DNA from: Didymella arachidicola
Taxonomy: Eukaryota > Ascomycota > Dothideomycetes > Pleosporales > Didymellaceae
Assembly (NCBI GenBank): GCA_016630955.3
Contig: CM049985.1
Coordinates: forward strand, 2,480,001-2,544,000
Reading direction: 5' to 3'
Length of the DNA stretch: 64,000 bases
Both the position numbers and the translations under genes were made by a program. A model generated the notes under the pieces. It had not been told where the DNA came from and ran no database searches. It saw only the letters and a list, made by a program, of their open reading frames with translations. Positions 33,693 to 45,846 of the stretch are shown here, in pieces. The stretch's first letter is position 1. Every line of letters starts with the position of its first letter.

Positions 33693-35304
33693 ATGTCATC
33701 TACCGACCCCCCAGCACTGCTGAACATCCCGCTCGAAGTCCGCCATCAGATCTTCAAGCACGTCGCCAGGCGCGATGCCAAGCCGGACATGCTGCTGCGC
33801 TACTGGTTCGAGAAGGAGGAGGTGAAGGGGAAGACTGCTGAGTTGCTGGCTAGGGACCCGGATGCGGGGACGCCGAGGGTTGTGTTTGAGGGGGATCGGT
33901 TTGCGGATGGGGATGAGGACGCGGAGGGGGATAGTGATGAGGAGGACGATGAGGATGAGGACGGGAATGAAGAAGAGGACGGGAATGAAGAAGAGGACGA
34001 AGAAGAGGACGAAGAAGAGGAAGAAGAAAACGATGACAATGACGAGGACGAGGCTGATGATCAGGAGGAAGAGCTGGTCGACAGCGACAACACTGCGGCC
34101 CCTGCAGCTGTGGCTCTCGGAATTGCAGCTCCGGCCCAAGCGTCTAGTCCGGCAGACACTGCAAGTCAACAACCCACTGTACACGGGCAACAGCATCCTG
34201 CAGCAAATTCACATCAGACCGCAACACCGTCAAACACAGAGCAGTCAGATACCGCTTCACACCATGATCTCAGTGCAGCACTCATTCATGCAATGGCGAT
34301 AGCCACGGCTGCCATTGACGGTCCAACGGCAGCAGCCCTACTAAACGCTTCAGTCGCGCCACAGCCATCACACCGGGATGGCCCCAAAGATGCAGACGTT
34401 GACACAGACATGTCTGAAGATAGTGAGGTCGATGACGGTGCTGAGGACAGCGCAGCCGAGCAAGAAGATTCTGGAATGGACGATGATGAGGAAGGAGATG
34501 GCGAGAGTGGCGGCGACGAAGACGCTGATGGTGATAGCGATGAGGACATGGATGGCAATGACGAAGAACAGGACACTGCGGCAGCATTAGTTCAACCTCC
34601 ATCGGCACCGGTCATCACGACACATAGCAAGTGGCGTCACATTCCGAAGGTACGTGCGAGACATATGGCAAAGACTTACACTTCCAGGGCGATCTCACTC
34701 GAAAAGATGGCGACGCGAGATGATCTTGGCTAATGGTGCCTACCAGTTCATGCGCATCACTCATTGCCCACCACCTGTGGAGCTATTCCTCGCCTCAAAA
34801 CAACTCAACATCGAAGCCAAGGACTGGTTCTATAATGTCGCAGCCCTCCATATCGATGCGACAGGTAGCTTCGCTCACACAAGTTTTTTCGAAGAAGCAC
34901 TCAGCCAGATCACAGAGGCCGCTTTCTCCCCCATGGAATACATTCGCAAAGTAGAAGTCACATTTGTATGGGACAGCACATGGCTACGCTCCGATCAAGC
35001 TGACTGCGCTGCGGCCATCTTCCCTGCCCTGCTCCGCCAGCGAGCCATCTTCGTCACCAACATCCTCGCACAGGCACCTAACCTTAGCGAAGTCACGATC
35101 CACTGGCACGACTCTGCTGAGGATGAGGAGGCATTCGATCTAATGAACGACGTTCTTGTGGGCTTCCTCGGTCTGGGAGCTGCCGTCAAGGTCCAGCCGC
35201 ACTACATCGCTGCCGATGCGAAGCCACACAGGAAAAGCATCGCGGGCAAACAGCGCGTTGGATTTGGGCGCATCGTCAACAATGGTCTTGATCACCTCTT
35301 TTGA
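33693..35304 (+). CDS. F-box-like protein with two acidic low-complexity inserts
   Basis: Exons 33693-34649 and 34747-35304 join in phase 0 through a 97-bp intron (GTACGT, GGCTAAT branch, TACCAG) for 504 residues. The junction WRHIPK|FMRITHCPPPVELFLASKQL gives the smooth text seen in a Dothideomycete F-box-like family. The N-terminus (LLNIPLEVRHQIFKHVARR, residues 8-26) is an F-box-type helix pair. Residues 75-140 and 225-300 are Asp/Glu-rich. The C-terminal 185 residues form the conserved part (AKDWFYNVAALHIDATGSFAHTSFFEEAL, then SPMEYIRKVEVTFVWD). Such proteins are usually guessed to be SCF adaptors, but no substrate-binding repeat is visible. Reading through the intron would give a false shorter protein. 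It is convergent with the next gene. Confidence 0.8.
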
Positions 35305-35575
35305 AGTACAGGTCTACCTTTGAGGTAGACAGCGATGACCAACATGGTCGGTGGTTTCATGCACTAGCAAGGCGTCTCGGTGGCATGGCGACCAAGTGTA
35401 CACCCGAGGAGATTATGCATACGGCAAAGAAGCACTTGGATTCAGATATTACAAATTAGACATTAAATAAGATATCCGTGGTTTCCCAGAAGCTGTAAGA
35501 CAGCTTGAGATCTCCGTTAATACTCCCCAGTTCTTCCACGACACTCCTACCATCCACAACCTTCCGCTCCCATTA

Positions 35576-36314
35576 TCATAAAAACACCCTAGCACTCTTC
35601 ACTGATTCTGTGACATTTCCCCTCTCAACCTCGACAATCGCACTATCTCCCTTCGCCTCGCCCCCAACCATCTCAAACCCCTCTTTACCCACCCCCCTCA
35701 ACCTTCCCCTCTTCTTCTCACCCCGCCACTCATGCACCGCAAAGCACGCACAACCCATCATGCCCACCCACATCACCGCCAACAGCCCCTGCATACCCAT
35801 TTCCGCCCAGCACAATCGCTGCCAAGCGTCGATGTAAGGGTACCCTGTCTCGTCCGAGTACGCGATGAGGAAGTTGAGGAAGAGTGCGGAGGGGTACAGA
35901 CAGAATATAACAAGGGACTGGGTCAGCGCGTAGACGGGGTGGAAAGCGCGTTTGTGCAAGAGAGAGTGGGTCAAGATGGTGCAGAGGGTGTCTGGGATGA
36001 GGGCGAGGCCGATGCGGAGGAACCATTGTGCGCTTCTTGAGGTTAGCTTACGCGGTATAAGATAAGGAGTCGGATAGAAGAGGTGTGAGGATGCGAGGGA
36101 AGGACGAGTGATCCGTTGGCTATACGTACGCTGTCTCGCTGGAGTCGAACTCAACTGTCGAGTGGTACGCTATGTACCAGTGTCGGTAGAGTGTGCCTTC
36201 GACGACGACGAGGATGATGAAAAAGAAGAGAGTTATGTTTTTGACGAGGTCGATGTAAATATACCACCGCGATGGGCCTTGCCAACGGGGGTCGCTAGGA
36301 TGGAGGAACCTCAT
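35576..36314 (-). CDS. four-span membrane protein, unrecognised family
   Basis: Exons 36130-36314 and 35576-36035 (or -36032) join in phase for about 214 residues. The ATG at 36314 gives a short tail, MRFLHPSDPRW, before the first span. Hydrophobic spans are at about 24-42, 65-85, 95-118 and 133-155, with aromatic/Trp-rich edges (RWYIYID, RHWYIAYHS, DAWQRLCWAEMG). The C-terminal 50 residues are charged and probably cytosolic. The acceptor is an AAGAAG tandem, so two isoforms differing by one residue are possible. The pattern suggests a small endomembrane protein found in fungi; I cannot name the family. It is convergent with the F-box-like gene, with 271 bp between stops. Confidence 0.7.
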
Positions 36315-38432
36315 AGTGGATGGATTTGTGTTAAGATTGAAAATGGGAAAAAACGTCTGAGAGGAACTCGGGAGCTGGTCGTTCACGAGCCCAAACGTAT
36401 CAGATCGGACACAGACACAACAGTTCACCTTTCAAGGTACGCAGCTTCTCTTCGACAAACCCGCTGAAGATTGCAGCGTTCTTATCCAGCGCCGAGTGGA
36501 CGCCTGCCGAGCATTCTTGCAGTATCTGATCTACTTCACAGCCCTATAGGACCGGGATTAAAAGACTTGCTACAGGGAACAGCCTCACTTCGCTACCCAT
36601 ATCTGCTTGCAGCATTGATTTACGCTGCGCCACCGCAGATCTGCCTAGCGTTTAATGCTTGGGTTGAAACAGAGTTGAGGCGCAGTGGTTGATCGCCGGG
36701 CACTGATGTCATTGGTCGCAAGCTTCTTTGTTGTGACTTGGCACGTCCGAACAGTGTTTGACGCATTCATCAAGATACCGTCATATTTTTAGAGGGGGTT
36801 TCAAGTGATTTGTATGTTGAGGTCGTGATGTTGGCCGGGGTAAGTTGAGTTTGGAACTCAAATGCTGAAGATTGGCTGCTACCTAGGGGCACAGCCTCAG
36901 TGCCAAGCTGAGGTGCGACTATGAATCTGTCGCCCTTGGACGCCTGATGATTTGGTGTGCTTCTACGCTGATCCTCATGACGCTTTTTACAACAAATATT
37001 TCTAGATCAGTGGATTGCGGTTGGAAAAGAATAGCACCTCACCCAGCTCTTGGTCCTCCTCTGGTATTGGTATGACAGCAACAATCCATTTTTGAAACAT
37101 CTCAAACTACTATATCCATGCACCTGTCCGAACATAGGGATACTTGATTCCATTCGCGAGGACAGATCCGTAAAATTCGCAAATGTACATATATTCGGAG
37201 ACTCTAGCGACCTAAGTATACTTACCCCACGAGAGCTACGAAGCGTTCAGACGCACATACATATGCATACAATGTCATGAACAGGATCGCATCTTCCATG
37301 GCGGTAGGAAGGTAGAAGTAGCCATACGAAAGCCGCCCTCCGAACTCTTGTCCGGCGGATCATGGGAACTATCACTCAATCGCGCCTGCAATCAATTCGC
37401 AATTTGGGCTCTGCTGAGGAAGAAAACTTCACGTCGGAATAGTTTTCGTATTCTTACTATATGAAGCCATGGAAGTGGCTTACTTTTGCTGACGCTCAAA
37501 GCTAACATGAAGTGGATGTCGTTACATCGATTTTGGGAGAGACCTTTCGATTGCAGGCTACAAGTACTTAATAAACTCGGTATCCAGCTATAGCTAAGTC
37601 AAAAAGAGAACAATATGACGTATCAAAATGCAACTTTTCAATGCTGGTCTCACGCACTGCCATGATGAAGAGCTACCTGTATGTCTTGTGATGAGACTCT
37701 AAGGTGTTTTTAGACAGCAGGGCCTTGGAAGGATATGGGAAGGTGCATATCTGTGAATATTGCTGCTTCCTTTCACTATAGTTTCCATATATCCATTAAC
37801 TCCTCTTCACAAAATCTTCCGTTCGTCTTCTGTCTCAGATCGCGGGACTGAACCCTCAAGCGACGAGTCTGGCCGTATCCTTGCTAATGTTGACTCTGAC
37901 CAACAGCTTCTACACGATGATAGGTGTGCATACACGAGTCAGTAGAGCTGGGCCGCGCCTGTGTGAATTCATTCACTTCGTATTTGGATAGCTGTAGCGC
38001 TGCCGATGTCTGGTATACGTACTAAGAGGCACCATAGCTACTTAAAGTACCCAGAGGTAGGCATACCCTTCTGACCTATGCTTCTCCTACATCAATCAAA
38101 GTTTGTAACCATTTGAGAACAAGGTGGTCACTCCTTCTACTAGAATGCGAGTCTGCGCATGCTGGCAGCACCGATACCATGGGTATTGCGAAAACAGCAC
38201 GAAATGTCGGCTGAAAAGAAGACAGCTATAGAATATTTCAATGACGTATCAAGTTGTTAGGCTTATTGAATGCTTACCAAGCGCTGCACAGTCTTTGCGC
38301 CCCCGATTCCTGCTATCCAAGAGTGAAGATGGCGCCCCGGCGGGATTGGTGCAAGCGAACTCCGGCCCGTAATCTCACCTCAGGCGCCTCACACCTGCAA
38401 ACATCCCAACGGCCTTCCGCACCGCCATCAGC
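36315..38432. other. long gene-free region
   Basis: About 2.1 kb, poorer in GC than its flanks, with many stops on both strands. No coding pattern, tRNA or clear repeat was seen. It marks the left border of the accessory region. Confidence 0.6.
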
Positions 38433-40384
38433 ATGGAACCCGCCGGCACTAGAATGGAATCGGCGCCATATGGCAAAGCTTGCACAAATTGTGTGAAAGC
38501 GAAGTGCAGATGCATAGTGCGAGACGCTGGTACATGTGAAAGGTAAGTTGGAATCACTCTACTATTAGTCGGTGCTTTGATTGGCTCTCCAACGAGGTAT
38601 GAAGCCTACAGCCATGAGTTTCGCGAACCAGTCTCTTTGGTCGCGTTACAAAATTGCTGAGAAGAGGATCAAATCTAACAGGACTTTAGGTGCCAGCGAC
38701 TTGGCAAAGACTGTGTACCATCTACCACGGTCCGCACAAGAGGTACCAAAAGGAACACAGCCTCGAAAAGCTCAGCTCTCGAAGAAAGGCTGGATGATAT
38801 TGTCTCCTTACTCCGCGAGCGCAACAGCTTCCAGCATGTACGGCCTACAGACCCCTTTCCAACTCCGGGCTCATCTGAGCAGTCGCCCAACAGCACATCG
38901 CTAGAAGAAGCCCGAGATCAAGATCTCACTGAACAGGAATTGTTGACTTTTCGCGAGCGTCATCTTCCGGACTTCCCCTTAGTCAACATTCCGCTAGACT
39001 ACACAGCAGTCGAGCTCCAGAGAGACAAGCCAACCGCCGCGCTGGCAGTGAAGGCGTTGGTCACAAAGGAAGCTGCAAAACAGGTGGTCCTTGGCAAAAA
39101 GCTCCGAGAAGTGCTTACTCAGAAGATATTGATAGATAGCGAGCGTAGTCTACCCTTGCTTGTCAGTCTACTCATATCCATCGCATGGTAGGAGGCCAGG
39201 AAGGCAGCGATCGACACAGAACTGACTTCTCTCCATAGGTCTTTATCCTTCACGCACGGCAAGCCTTTTCTTGGAGTGATGATTGGCCTTGCTCGACCTC
39301 TGGTCAGCGATCTCAAACTTGATCGAGGACCTGATTCCGCTCGTTGCCCAGGCTCAAATCCGCCCCACCCTGTGAACGCTGAAGAGAGTGTGGTGCAAAA
39401 TAACGGTGGACGACGAGCTTACATTGCATGTTTCGCTCTCAGTGTATTGTAGGTCATTCCGTACTCTCTGCTTTATATTTATTGCGGCTACTCATCGTGC
39501 TAGCATATCGACTACTATGAAGTACGACGCGATGAGGTGGTCCTCACAGTTAGAGTCCGCTTGCTCTATCTTACATTCACACAACGAGGCCGAAGGAGAC
39601 CAGATCCTTGTTGCTCTGGCTCGCCTTGCGAAAGTTGCACTTGAAGCTGGAGACATCTACCGACAAGTCTCCGATGACCCTGATACCACCATACATCCCG
39701 CTTTCTCGATTGCACCACTGAAGTGCTCTCTCAGCCAGACGAAGGAAACCTTGACCCCTGAGCAATTACAACATAGCGAGTCACACAAATCCACCTCGTC
39801 CTCCTTGCCCTCTAATTCGTGAGACAGGCACGGTAATCACATACCTCCACGCTGCCGAGGCCTCTATCTACGAGCTCGCTCTGCTTCAACCACCAACTCT
39901 GCTTATGCGCTACTGCGACCACAACCTCAAGCGCATCGAGTATCTGACTGGGCTACTTCAAACATGCAGGGCTTGTACCGAACACTTCCTTGCTTTCGAC
40001 CTGAGCCACATCACCGCTCCAACGATGATCATGTTCGGCTACAGTGTCAAGCTGTGCCACTGCTTGCTCACTTTGCAGATGAATGGCTGGGACACGGCGA
40101 TGGCTCGCTTGACCCTGGACTCAGCTGTTTGTTTTGAGCGCGCGGCACAGCATTGTGAGAACACGGATGCGGCTTTAAGGCTTGAGACGGGCAAGGATAG
40201 CATCTTTAAACAGGCAGCGGAGACTATGCGGGCTACTGCGCCGCAGTGGAGGGTACCGGTGGGGCAGCATGATCCTGCTCTTGGACTAGAGTCACTAACT
40301 TCTGCGAACGATTTTAGTTTGATGGACATACCGTCTTTGGAGTTCTCGGAGGATTTTTGGTTGAATATTCCATACAATCTATAG
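38433..40384 (+). CDS. Zn2Cys6 transcription factor A (frame break near 39.8 kb)
   Basis: Exons 38433-38542, 38690-39187, 39239-39448 and 39504 onward join in phase. The first intron splits the zinc cluster, and splicing rebuilds all six cysteines, C-x2-C-x6-C-x7-C-x2-C-x6-C (CTNC...CRC...CERC...GKDC), at residues 15-44. A coiled dimer segment follows. A C-terminal regulator domain (LPDFPLVNIP, then SERSLPLLVSLLISIAW) is related to that of factor B at 43.9 kb. Between about 39751 and 39820 the frame changes from exon 4 to the last block (TVITYLHAAEASIYELALL... to the stop at 40384). No canonical intron bridges it in phase, so a one-base indel or unusual splice is likely. Similar regulators commonly sit in secondary-metabolite clusters. 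The gene may be inactive. Confidence 0.65.
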
Positions 40385-40699
40385 CGTTGAAGGCAACCAT
40401 AGGACTTGCGTCGTGATGATATAGAGCAATTCACTCAATTGGTCAATTTGACAGCTTCAACACATGCCCCCTACTGTGTGTAGAAGGTTGCCGCCTCGAT
40501 TTCAGACCGGGTTTCGGTATTCGGCTTAACCATCCTACAGATGCTCTCCCTGTGCTGACTTATAGTTGGCTGGGCGATGCTGGCCAAGGGACGAGTGACC
40601 GAACCATCGGCTGCTCCGATACATTCCGCAGAATTCGACATGATGGCTGACTTCGCGCAGCTAGATATGGTCGCCGGTCTGCGGATTACTGACTGAACG
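40385..40699. other. spacer, no gene seen
   Basis: About 315 bp without a recognisable frame. The N-terminal half of the MFS pump would be expected here if that gene were complete; it is absent. Confidence 0.5.
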
Positions 40700-41794
40700 A
40701 TTCAGCTGGCGTTGGTGCTATTACATCATCTTGCGAACTGGCGTTCATCGCAATTCCAGAAGCTGCGAAGCAAGAACGACTGAGAATTGCTTTCGCCAAG
40801 AGATTTATCTCAGACCTCGATCTCTTTGGATTTGCGCTCTTTGCACCAGCAGCAGTCATGTTCCGGATGACTCTCGAACTCGGCAGTGGCAATACGTACA
40901 CGTGGAATAGCGCGGCTATTGTTGGCTACTCTGTGGCGCCGGAGTCACTGCGTTGGTGTTCATCTCCTGGGAGGTGAAGATAGGCGATCGAGCCATGATA
41001 CCTGGCGGCATGCATCAAAAGTGCATTGTTTGGACTGGGTGTGTAGTTGGCTCTGTGCTGACAGGCTGCAGCATCGTGGCAATCAACTGGCTGCCAACTG
41101 ACTCTCAGGCTGTGAGAAGCGAGGGGCCTACGTTGAGTGGTGTGCGACTCGTACTTTCTATTCTAATTGTTTTGCTCTTCGTCGTTGTGACTGCAACCTT
41201 GAGCAACTACTGAGGCTTCGTAAGATGATAGACCGTTTAGGTCACTCTTTTAGTGGTCAAGCAAGGACACTATCTGGGCATTTGATACGGGGTGTCCACA
41301 GCGATCGGCGCCAGCCCCATCTCCATGTGGATTCGATCAACAAGAGCCGCCAAACGGATTGGTTATCAGGTCGTCTTCGGTGGAATGCAAGTGGAAAGTT
41401 CTTGGCGGCAGAGTGATTTGACTGTCAGACTAACGCATCGTAGCCCATCGTAGCCACCCAGAGCAATATGGCTTCTAGCCGGATACCAGTCTCGTTAGCC
41501 GTCTTCATCCTTCTCCTGAACTTCAGCCCCTCTGTCGCGAGCATCATCAGCAACTTAGTCTTCACTCAAATTTTGAACAGCATCGATCTCAATATGTGCG
41601 CCTTCTGTGTGGCCACGAGAGGCACGGCAAGCTGGCTCTGGTGCAAGTGCTGTCGGTTTATCGTGCGAGGGGGGCAGGAAGAGGAGTTGCGAGGATTGTT
41701 GAACGCGTTTGTCATCAGTTTACGGAACCTGTTTTACCTCCTGATTGGTCTTACTGCTGTGGCGACTGTGGTGAGCTTTGCTTCGGGCTGGTAA
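40700..41794 (+). pseudogene. degraded DHA14-type MFS drug/toxin efflux pump
   Basis: Pieces in all three frames line up with the C-terminal half of 14-span efflux pumps. First block: IPEAAKQERL then DLDLFGFALFAPAAVMF and NTYTWNSAAIVG (40700-40930). Second, in another frame: CGAGVTALVFISWE, then DRAMIPGG and a span ending TLSNY (40935-41213). Third: STAIGASPISMW and RIGYQVVFGGM (41310-41390). Fourth: PIVATQSNMASSRIPVSLAVFILLLNF (41450-41525). A last block ends in LLNAFVISLRNLFYLLIG and a stop at 41794. The first six spans are missing and several frames are broken, so this is a relic. The relatives export fungal metabolites or drugs. It lies between the two Zn2Cys6 regulators and next to the amidohydrolase, as if all were once one cluster. 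Confidence 0.75.
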
Positions 41795-42559
41795 GATGTG
41801 AGGAAGAAGCGGTCAAATGATGATAAAGCACAGTCGAGCAACAAGAGCAAACAAAATGATGGGAGACATTTGTTCCTCTGGATCGTGTTAGATGAGCCCA
41901 GGACCGATACTATACTCAGGATTTAGGTCAGCCCATGCAATCAGGAAGGCAGCCATGCCGATGAACAGAATCAACGTGAATGAGCTTCTGATGATCATCA
42001 TCGAAGCAACAAGGAACGAAGACGATTGTTTTGGTGTCAAGAGACCAAGCGGCCGCGGACTCGATGGCTATGCTCGCCCGCAGTACGAACTTTCGAGCTT
42101 GTTGGTGACGAGGTGGCATTGCCAAGTTGAGCCGCAGTTGCCCCGGATTTGGGGCTGCGGGTGAATGCGGGGTTGACTAGCGCTTGTCAGTGCAGGAGCA
42201 ACGGGTGTTCGCAGGACCTTCTGGAAGACGCGTAGAAGTTGCAATGACTAGGCGTCGATCCTAAAGCAGGACGCCCGAATAGTTCACATCTATCCATGAC
42301 TCTGACGGAGGACCGTGCTGTGTTACTGACATCCAAGCTCCAGCTTGCATAGCCTGGTATAAGAGAGCTTTGTAAGCAGTTGATGACTTCTGGACGATCA
42401 GGCCAGCCATGATGTGCTGGAAATTGGTCGACGATGTTTCGATACCTGCGGTAATCCAACAGGGCTATCTTTTGGGGCGCTTTGTGTCGGGAAACGAGCG
42501 CACACGGCCGCGTGAATTTACAGCGGTCGGAGTAAATCGGAACTGTGACGACAGATCTA
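41795..42559. other. spacer, no gene seen
   Basis: About 765 bp. A frame on the minus strand runs in from the amidohydrolase but only by skipping its splice site. Nothing else resembles a gene. Confidence 0.5.
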
Positions 42560-43269
42560 TCAAATCCAACCAGCCTTAAGCTTCTCGACTGCCTCGCTCT
42601 CAGGTACCACATCTGCCATCTTCGCCTGGATATCAAACAGATTCGCATCATGTACGGCTTTCGAGCGGTCTCCGCATGCCTCACCAACGACCTGTGTGAT
42701 GGTGAGCCCAATCCACAAATTGGAACATCGAGGCGTACGATTGGTCGATAACCCAAACACATCGCGTCAAGTGTGCTCGCCCGCACACAACCGCTTGTGC
42801 TGACGCCACAAATGACCAGCGTGTCAATGCCTTTCAACTGCAATCGAGTGCTGAGGTCTGTTGCGAAGAACGCACTAGGGTAGCGTTTTGCAACGACGAG
42901 CTCGCTGTTCTGTGGCTCCAACCCCTGCACCCAGCTCTCCAAGCCCGTCTCGTTACCCTTCAAAAACACCTTCAAAAGCGGTGCTTTGCAGTAGAAGATG
43001 CCAGCATCCGACATGTCTGGCTCGGTGTATTCGACCCGCGTCCATATCAAGGGCACTTTGCCCTCACGGGCAGCGGCGACAAGTTTCATAATCGAGGCAA
43101 GTGCAGCCGCCGACTCCGGGTTCGCGCTGGTGTCCAAAGGACTGTCCTTGTTCCAGTACGCATTGCAGACGTCGACGAGTAGCAGCGCTGGTTTGTTGCC
43201 CCAGCCAACCGTTCCCGCGAAGCCCGACTTCACGTAGCTGTCGTGGTCGCCGTGATCGTTCGTAGCCAT
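42560..43269 (-). CDS. isochorismatase / N-carbamoylsarcosine amidase-like hydrolase
   Basis: Exons 42739-43269 and 42560-42691 join in phase 0 (GTACGC..CACACAG) for 220 residues. The three catalytic residues of the cysteine-hydrolase fold are in place: Asp33 (LLLVDVCNAY), Lys128 (VVAKRYPSAFF) and Cys161 (GVSTSGCVRAS). The C-terminal exon adds VVGEACGDRSKAVHDANLFDIQAKMADVV, typical of the N-carbamoylsarcosine amidase branch. Such enzymes cleave C-N or vinyl-ether bonds in small metabolites; the substrate is unknown. The ATG at 43269 is preferred because the residues before it are not family-like, though the frame is open to 43428. It appears intact, unlike its pump neighbour, and faces away from regulator B. 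Confidence 0.88.
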
Positions 43270-43853
43270 GGTTTTGGTGTTACAAGCCAAGCGGTCAGTC
43301 ACAGCGTGGATCCAGGGACACAGCTCCATGCATTTCCATGGGGCTAACCATGGCGGCGAGATCAACCTCAACAAGCTGCAACTCCGAACCTCGAGACCGC
43401 GAGCAAGCACAATTATCGGAGCAGCCACTTAGTAGGAGCAGCGTCTCTTAAGGGGTGCTTGTTTCCTAGGATCGTACATCGGAGGAGTATTCATCCGATG
43501 TGTATACCCGAGGTAGCGGCCGCTCATACCGGCGGTACCGTACTCGAAAGAGGCAATTTGGTCGGCGCGCACCTTCGCGCAGCCTTGAAAGCAAAGCATA
43601 ATTCAACGTGCTGCGGCCTAACGCATTCCGTGTTTTCTTCAACGTGCGCACTTCGTATCGACTTCTGGGCCATCCACCACAGATCCACCGCTGCATCTGC
43701 ATCAGTCTCTCCTCGACACGACGACACCTGGAGCGTGTTCCGAAATCTTGGCATATGATCGGACGGACTTCCCCACACTTGCAGGAGCCCTTGGTGCCCC
43801 CGGCGAAGAGCGATTCCTCGGTGTCTCTCAAACCTCACAGCTCCACCGTCACC
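43270..43853. other. divergent promoter, amidohydrolase / regulator B
   Basis: About 585 bp between divergent starts; no gene seen. The arrangement would allow regulator B to act on the amidohydrolase, which is inference only. Confidence 0.6.
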
Positions 43854-45846
43854 ATGGATGCAAGAGAAGGGAGATCAGGCAACGCATTTGCATGCGAGCG
43901 CTGTAAGGAATCGGTAAAACTGCATGCGCTTCTTCTAACTTCAACAGGTCGTAAGCACAAAGTTCGGTGTGTTCCCTCAGACACAGCTTCCGTATGCCAA
44001 AGGTACGTTTTCCCGGACCTTTTCCGCATCCTCGGCATAACACGTGCGCAGATGTCAGAAGGCGCGTGTCGAGTGCGTTGAGCACATAGCACGCAGGAGG
44101 CCAGCAAAACCTAGGATTGATGGGCAGACGCCCAACAAGATGCGCGACTTCGATAAGAAGCTGGACAAAATATCCGCCATTGTTGCCACGATGGCTCCGG
44201 TGTCAGTTTTGCAGCCCGCATTGCCGTCGGTAACCACCGTGCCCTCCCAATTGCCCGAGACGGCGCAGCGACTATCTCCGCCGACGCCTGCACCAAAGAA
44301 GACATCGCCTCCTGCTTCAGCACCGATACTCCCGTCGCCAATATCTAACGGAGAGGATTCCCACTCTTTTTGGGGGTCGATCAACGACTCCTTGTCATGC
44401 CTCGGCAGGCTTGATCCCGTCATCCGGTCAATTAGTTTCGTCCACATGCAAATGCTGGTGGACACCTATCGGACGATGTCCGATTACTTCCCATTCATAA
44501 CTCTGCCGAAGGAGCTCACTTGCCGCGATCTACTTCGACAACGACCAATGTTAATGTTCGCTGTTCTGACAGTAGCGTCGTATGATTCGGTGCTCCTGCA
44601 ACTGACCTTGAGCCGCGAATTTCGCAAAGTAGTTACCGTAAAGGTCATGAATGGAGAGAAGAGCTTAGATCTGCTGCAAGGGCTTCTCACCTTCATAGCT
44701 TGGCACCACCATTATATGGATGCCCAGGCCGTCTCAATCCCCATGCTTTTACAGATCTGCGCTGGCATCGCCGGCGATCTGGGGTTAGACAATCTCTCTG
44801 CCTCGATGAGGAGTTCTCTACATAACGAAGACCCCAGAGATAGGGAATCCAAGAGAGCGTATCTTGGGTGCTACTATCTGGCATCTAACATTGGTTTGAC
44901 CGAACCCGGAAAAGCTAGAAGCATCTCGTACTCGAGCACACTGCGTGCCTATGCATCCGAGCTTGCTTCATCATGGGAGCACAAGTCGGACGCGATACTA
45001 CCTATCCTCGTTGATATTTGTCAATTCACAGAAGACGTACAGGAAACATTCTCGGGTCAATCTGAGCAGGCCCTCATCACTCGCACACAGGTCAAACGGT
45101 TAAGTGCGAAATGGGACAGTATTTGCCTGGCTTCCAAGCTGCAAGCCAGCGACTTCAGTAAGGAAATCATCTTTCGCAGGACGACTTTTCGCTGACGAAC
45201 AACAGAGACACTACACTGGATCCAGCTCGCCGCGCACACTTACCTCTACAAGACCGCAGCCTCGATCGAGCTGACTGACCGCGACAGCACGCCATGGGCC
45301 TCGGGTTTTCAGCTCTCTCTGAGAGTGACATGCCTCAGGTCAATCGAACAGTTCCTGGATAACAGCACGAAGCTTCAATCTAGCCAGTATGAGTTCTTAG
45401 GCCTGGTAGACTGGCTCAATCTGGTGTCGACGATGACCAGTCTAAGCAAATTGGCACTGCACTCTACACCAATGCCTGGGTGGGATACAACCGAGCTACA
45501 AATTACGAAGTCGTTCGAATATTTCCGCGATCAGCTATCCTCGCAAATGCCTCGTCCTCGCGATCCACAAGAGACTAATGAGGACATCTTTGAGCGCTTC
45601 CGTCGCATCACTGCGGTCATGAAAATGGCTTTGACAAGCTCATCTGGGAGAACTAGTCCTGGCGGAAGCACTTTCCAGCTTGCAACTGGTTCCGGCCGGA
45701 CTGTCTCGCTTTTGCAAAATCTCCCATTACCAAAGATGAATGGCGCAAACGGCGACGACCGATCCCACGCCCCATGGAAACCCAAGCCATCCTTCGACCT
45801 CAACAGCCACCAGTTTCCGTGGCGCTTCCTCTCGGGCACAGTGTGA
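43854..45846 (+). CDS. Zn2Cys6 transcription factor B
   Basis: Four exons (43854-43902, 43948-44002, 44052-45157, 45206-45846) join in phase for 616 residues. The two first introns cut the zinc cluster; once spliced it reads C-x2-C-x6-C-x8-C-x2-C-x6-C (CERC, VRC, CQRC, VEC) at residues 14-41. A Pro/Ser linker is followed by the fungal regulator domain (FVHMQMLVDTYRTMSDYFPFITLP, then EKSLDLLQGLLTFIAWHHHYM). That block matches regulator A in spacing and wording, so the two genes are members of one subfamily. Unlike A, the frame is whole. This type of regulator often controls a neighbouring metabolic cluster and binds CGG-type half sites. It is divergent from the amidohydrolase gene. Confidence 0.9.

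Noticed and set aside
34650..34746. Ending the F-box-like protein at 34733, with a second gene starting at 34654
   Set aside because: A 97-bp intron with GTACGT, a GCTAAT branch and TACCAG joins the two halves in phase and yields the family consensus across the junction.
42187..42690. C-terminal extension of the amidohydrolase by reading through the intron
   Set aside because: The spliced exon restores a conserved C-terminus and stop; the read-through text is not family-like.
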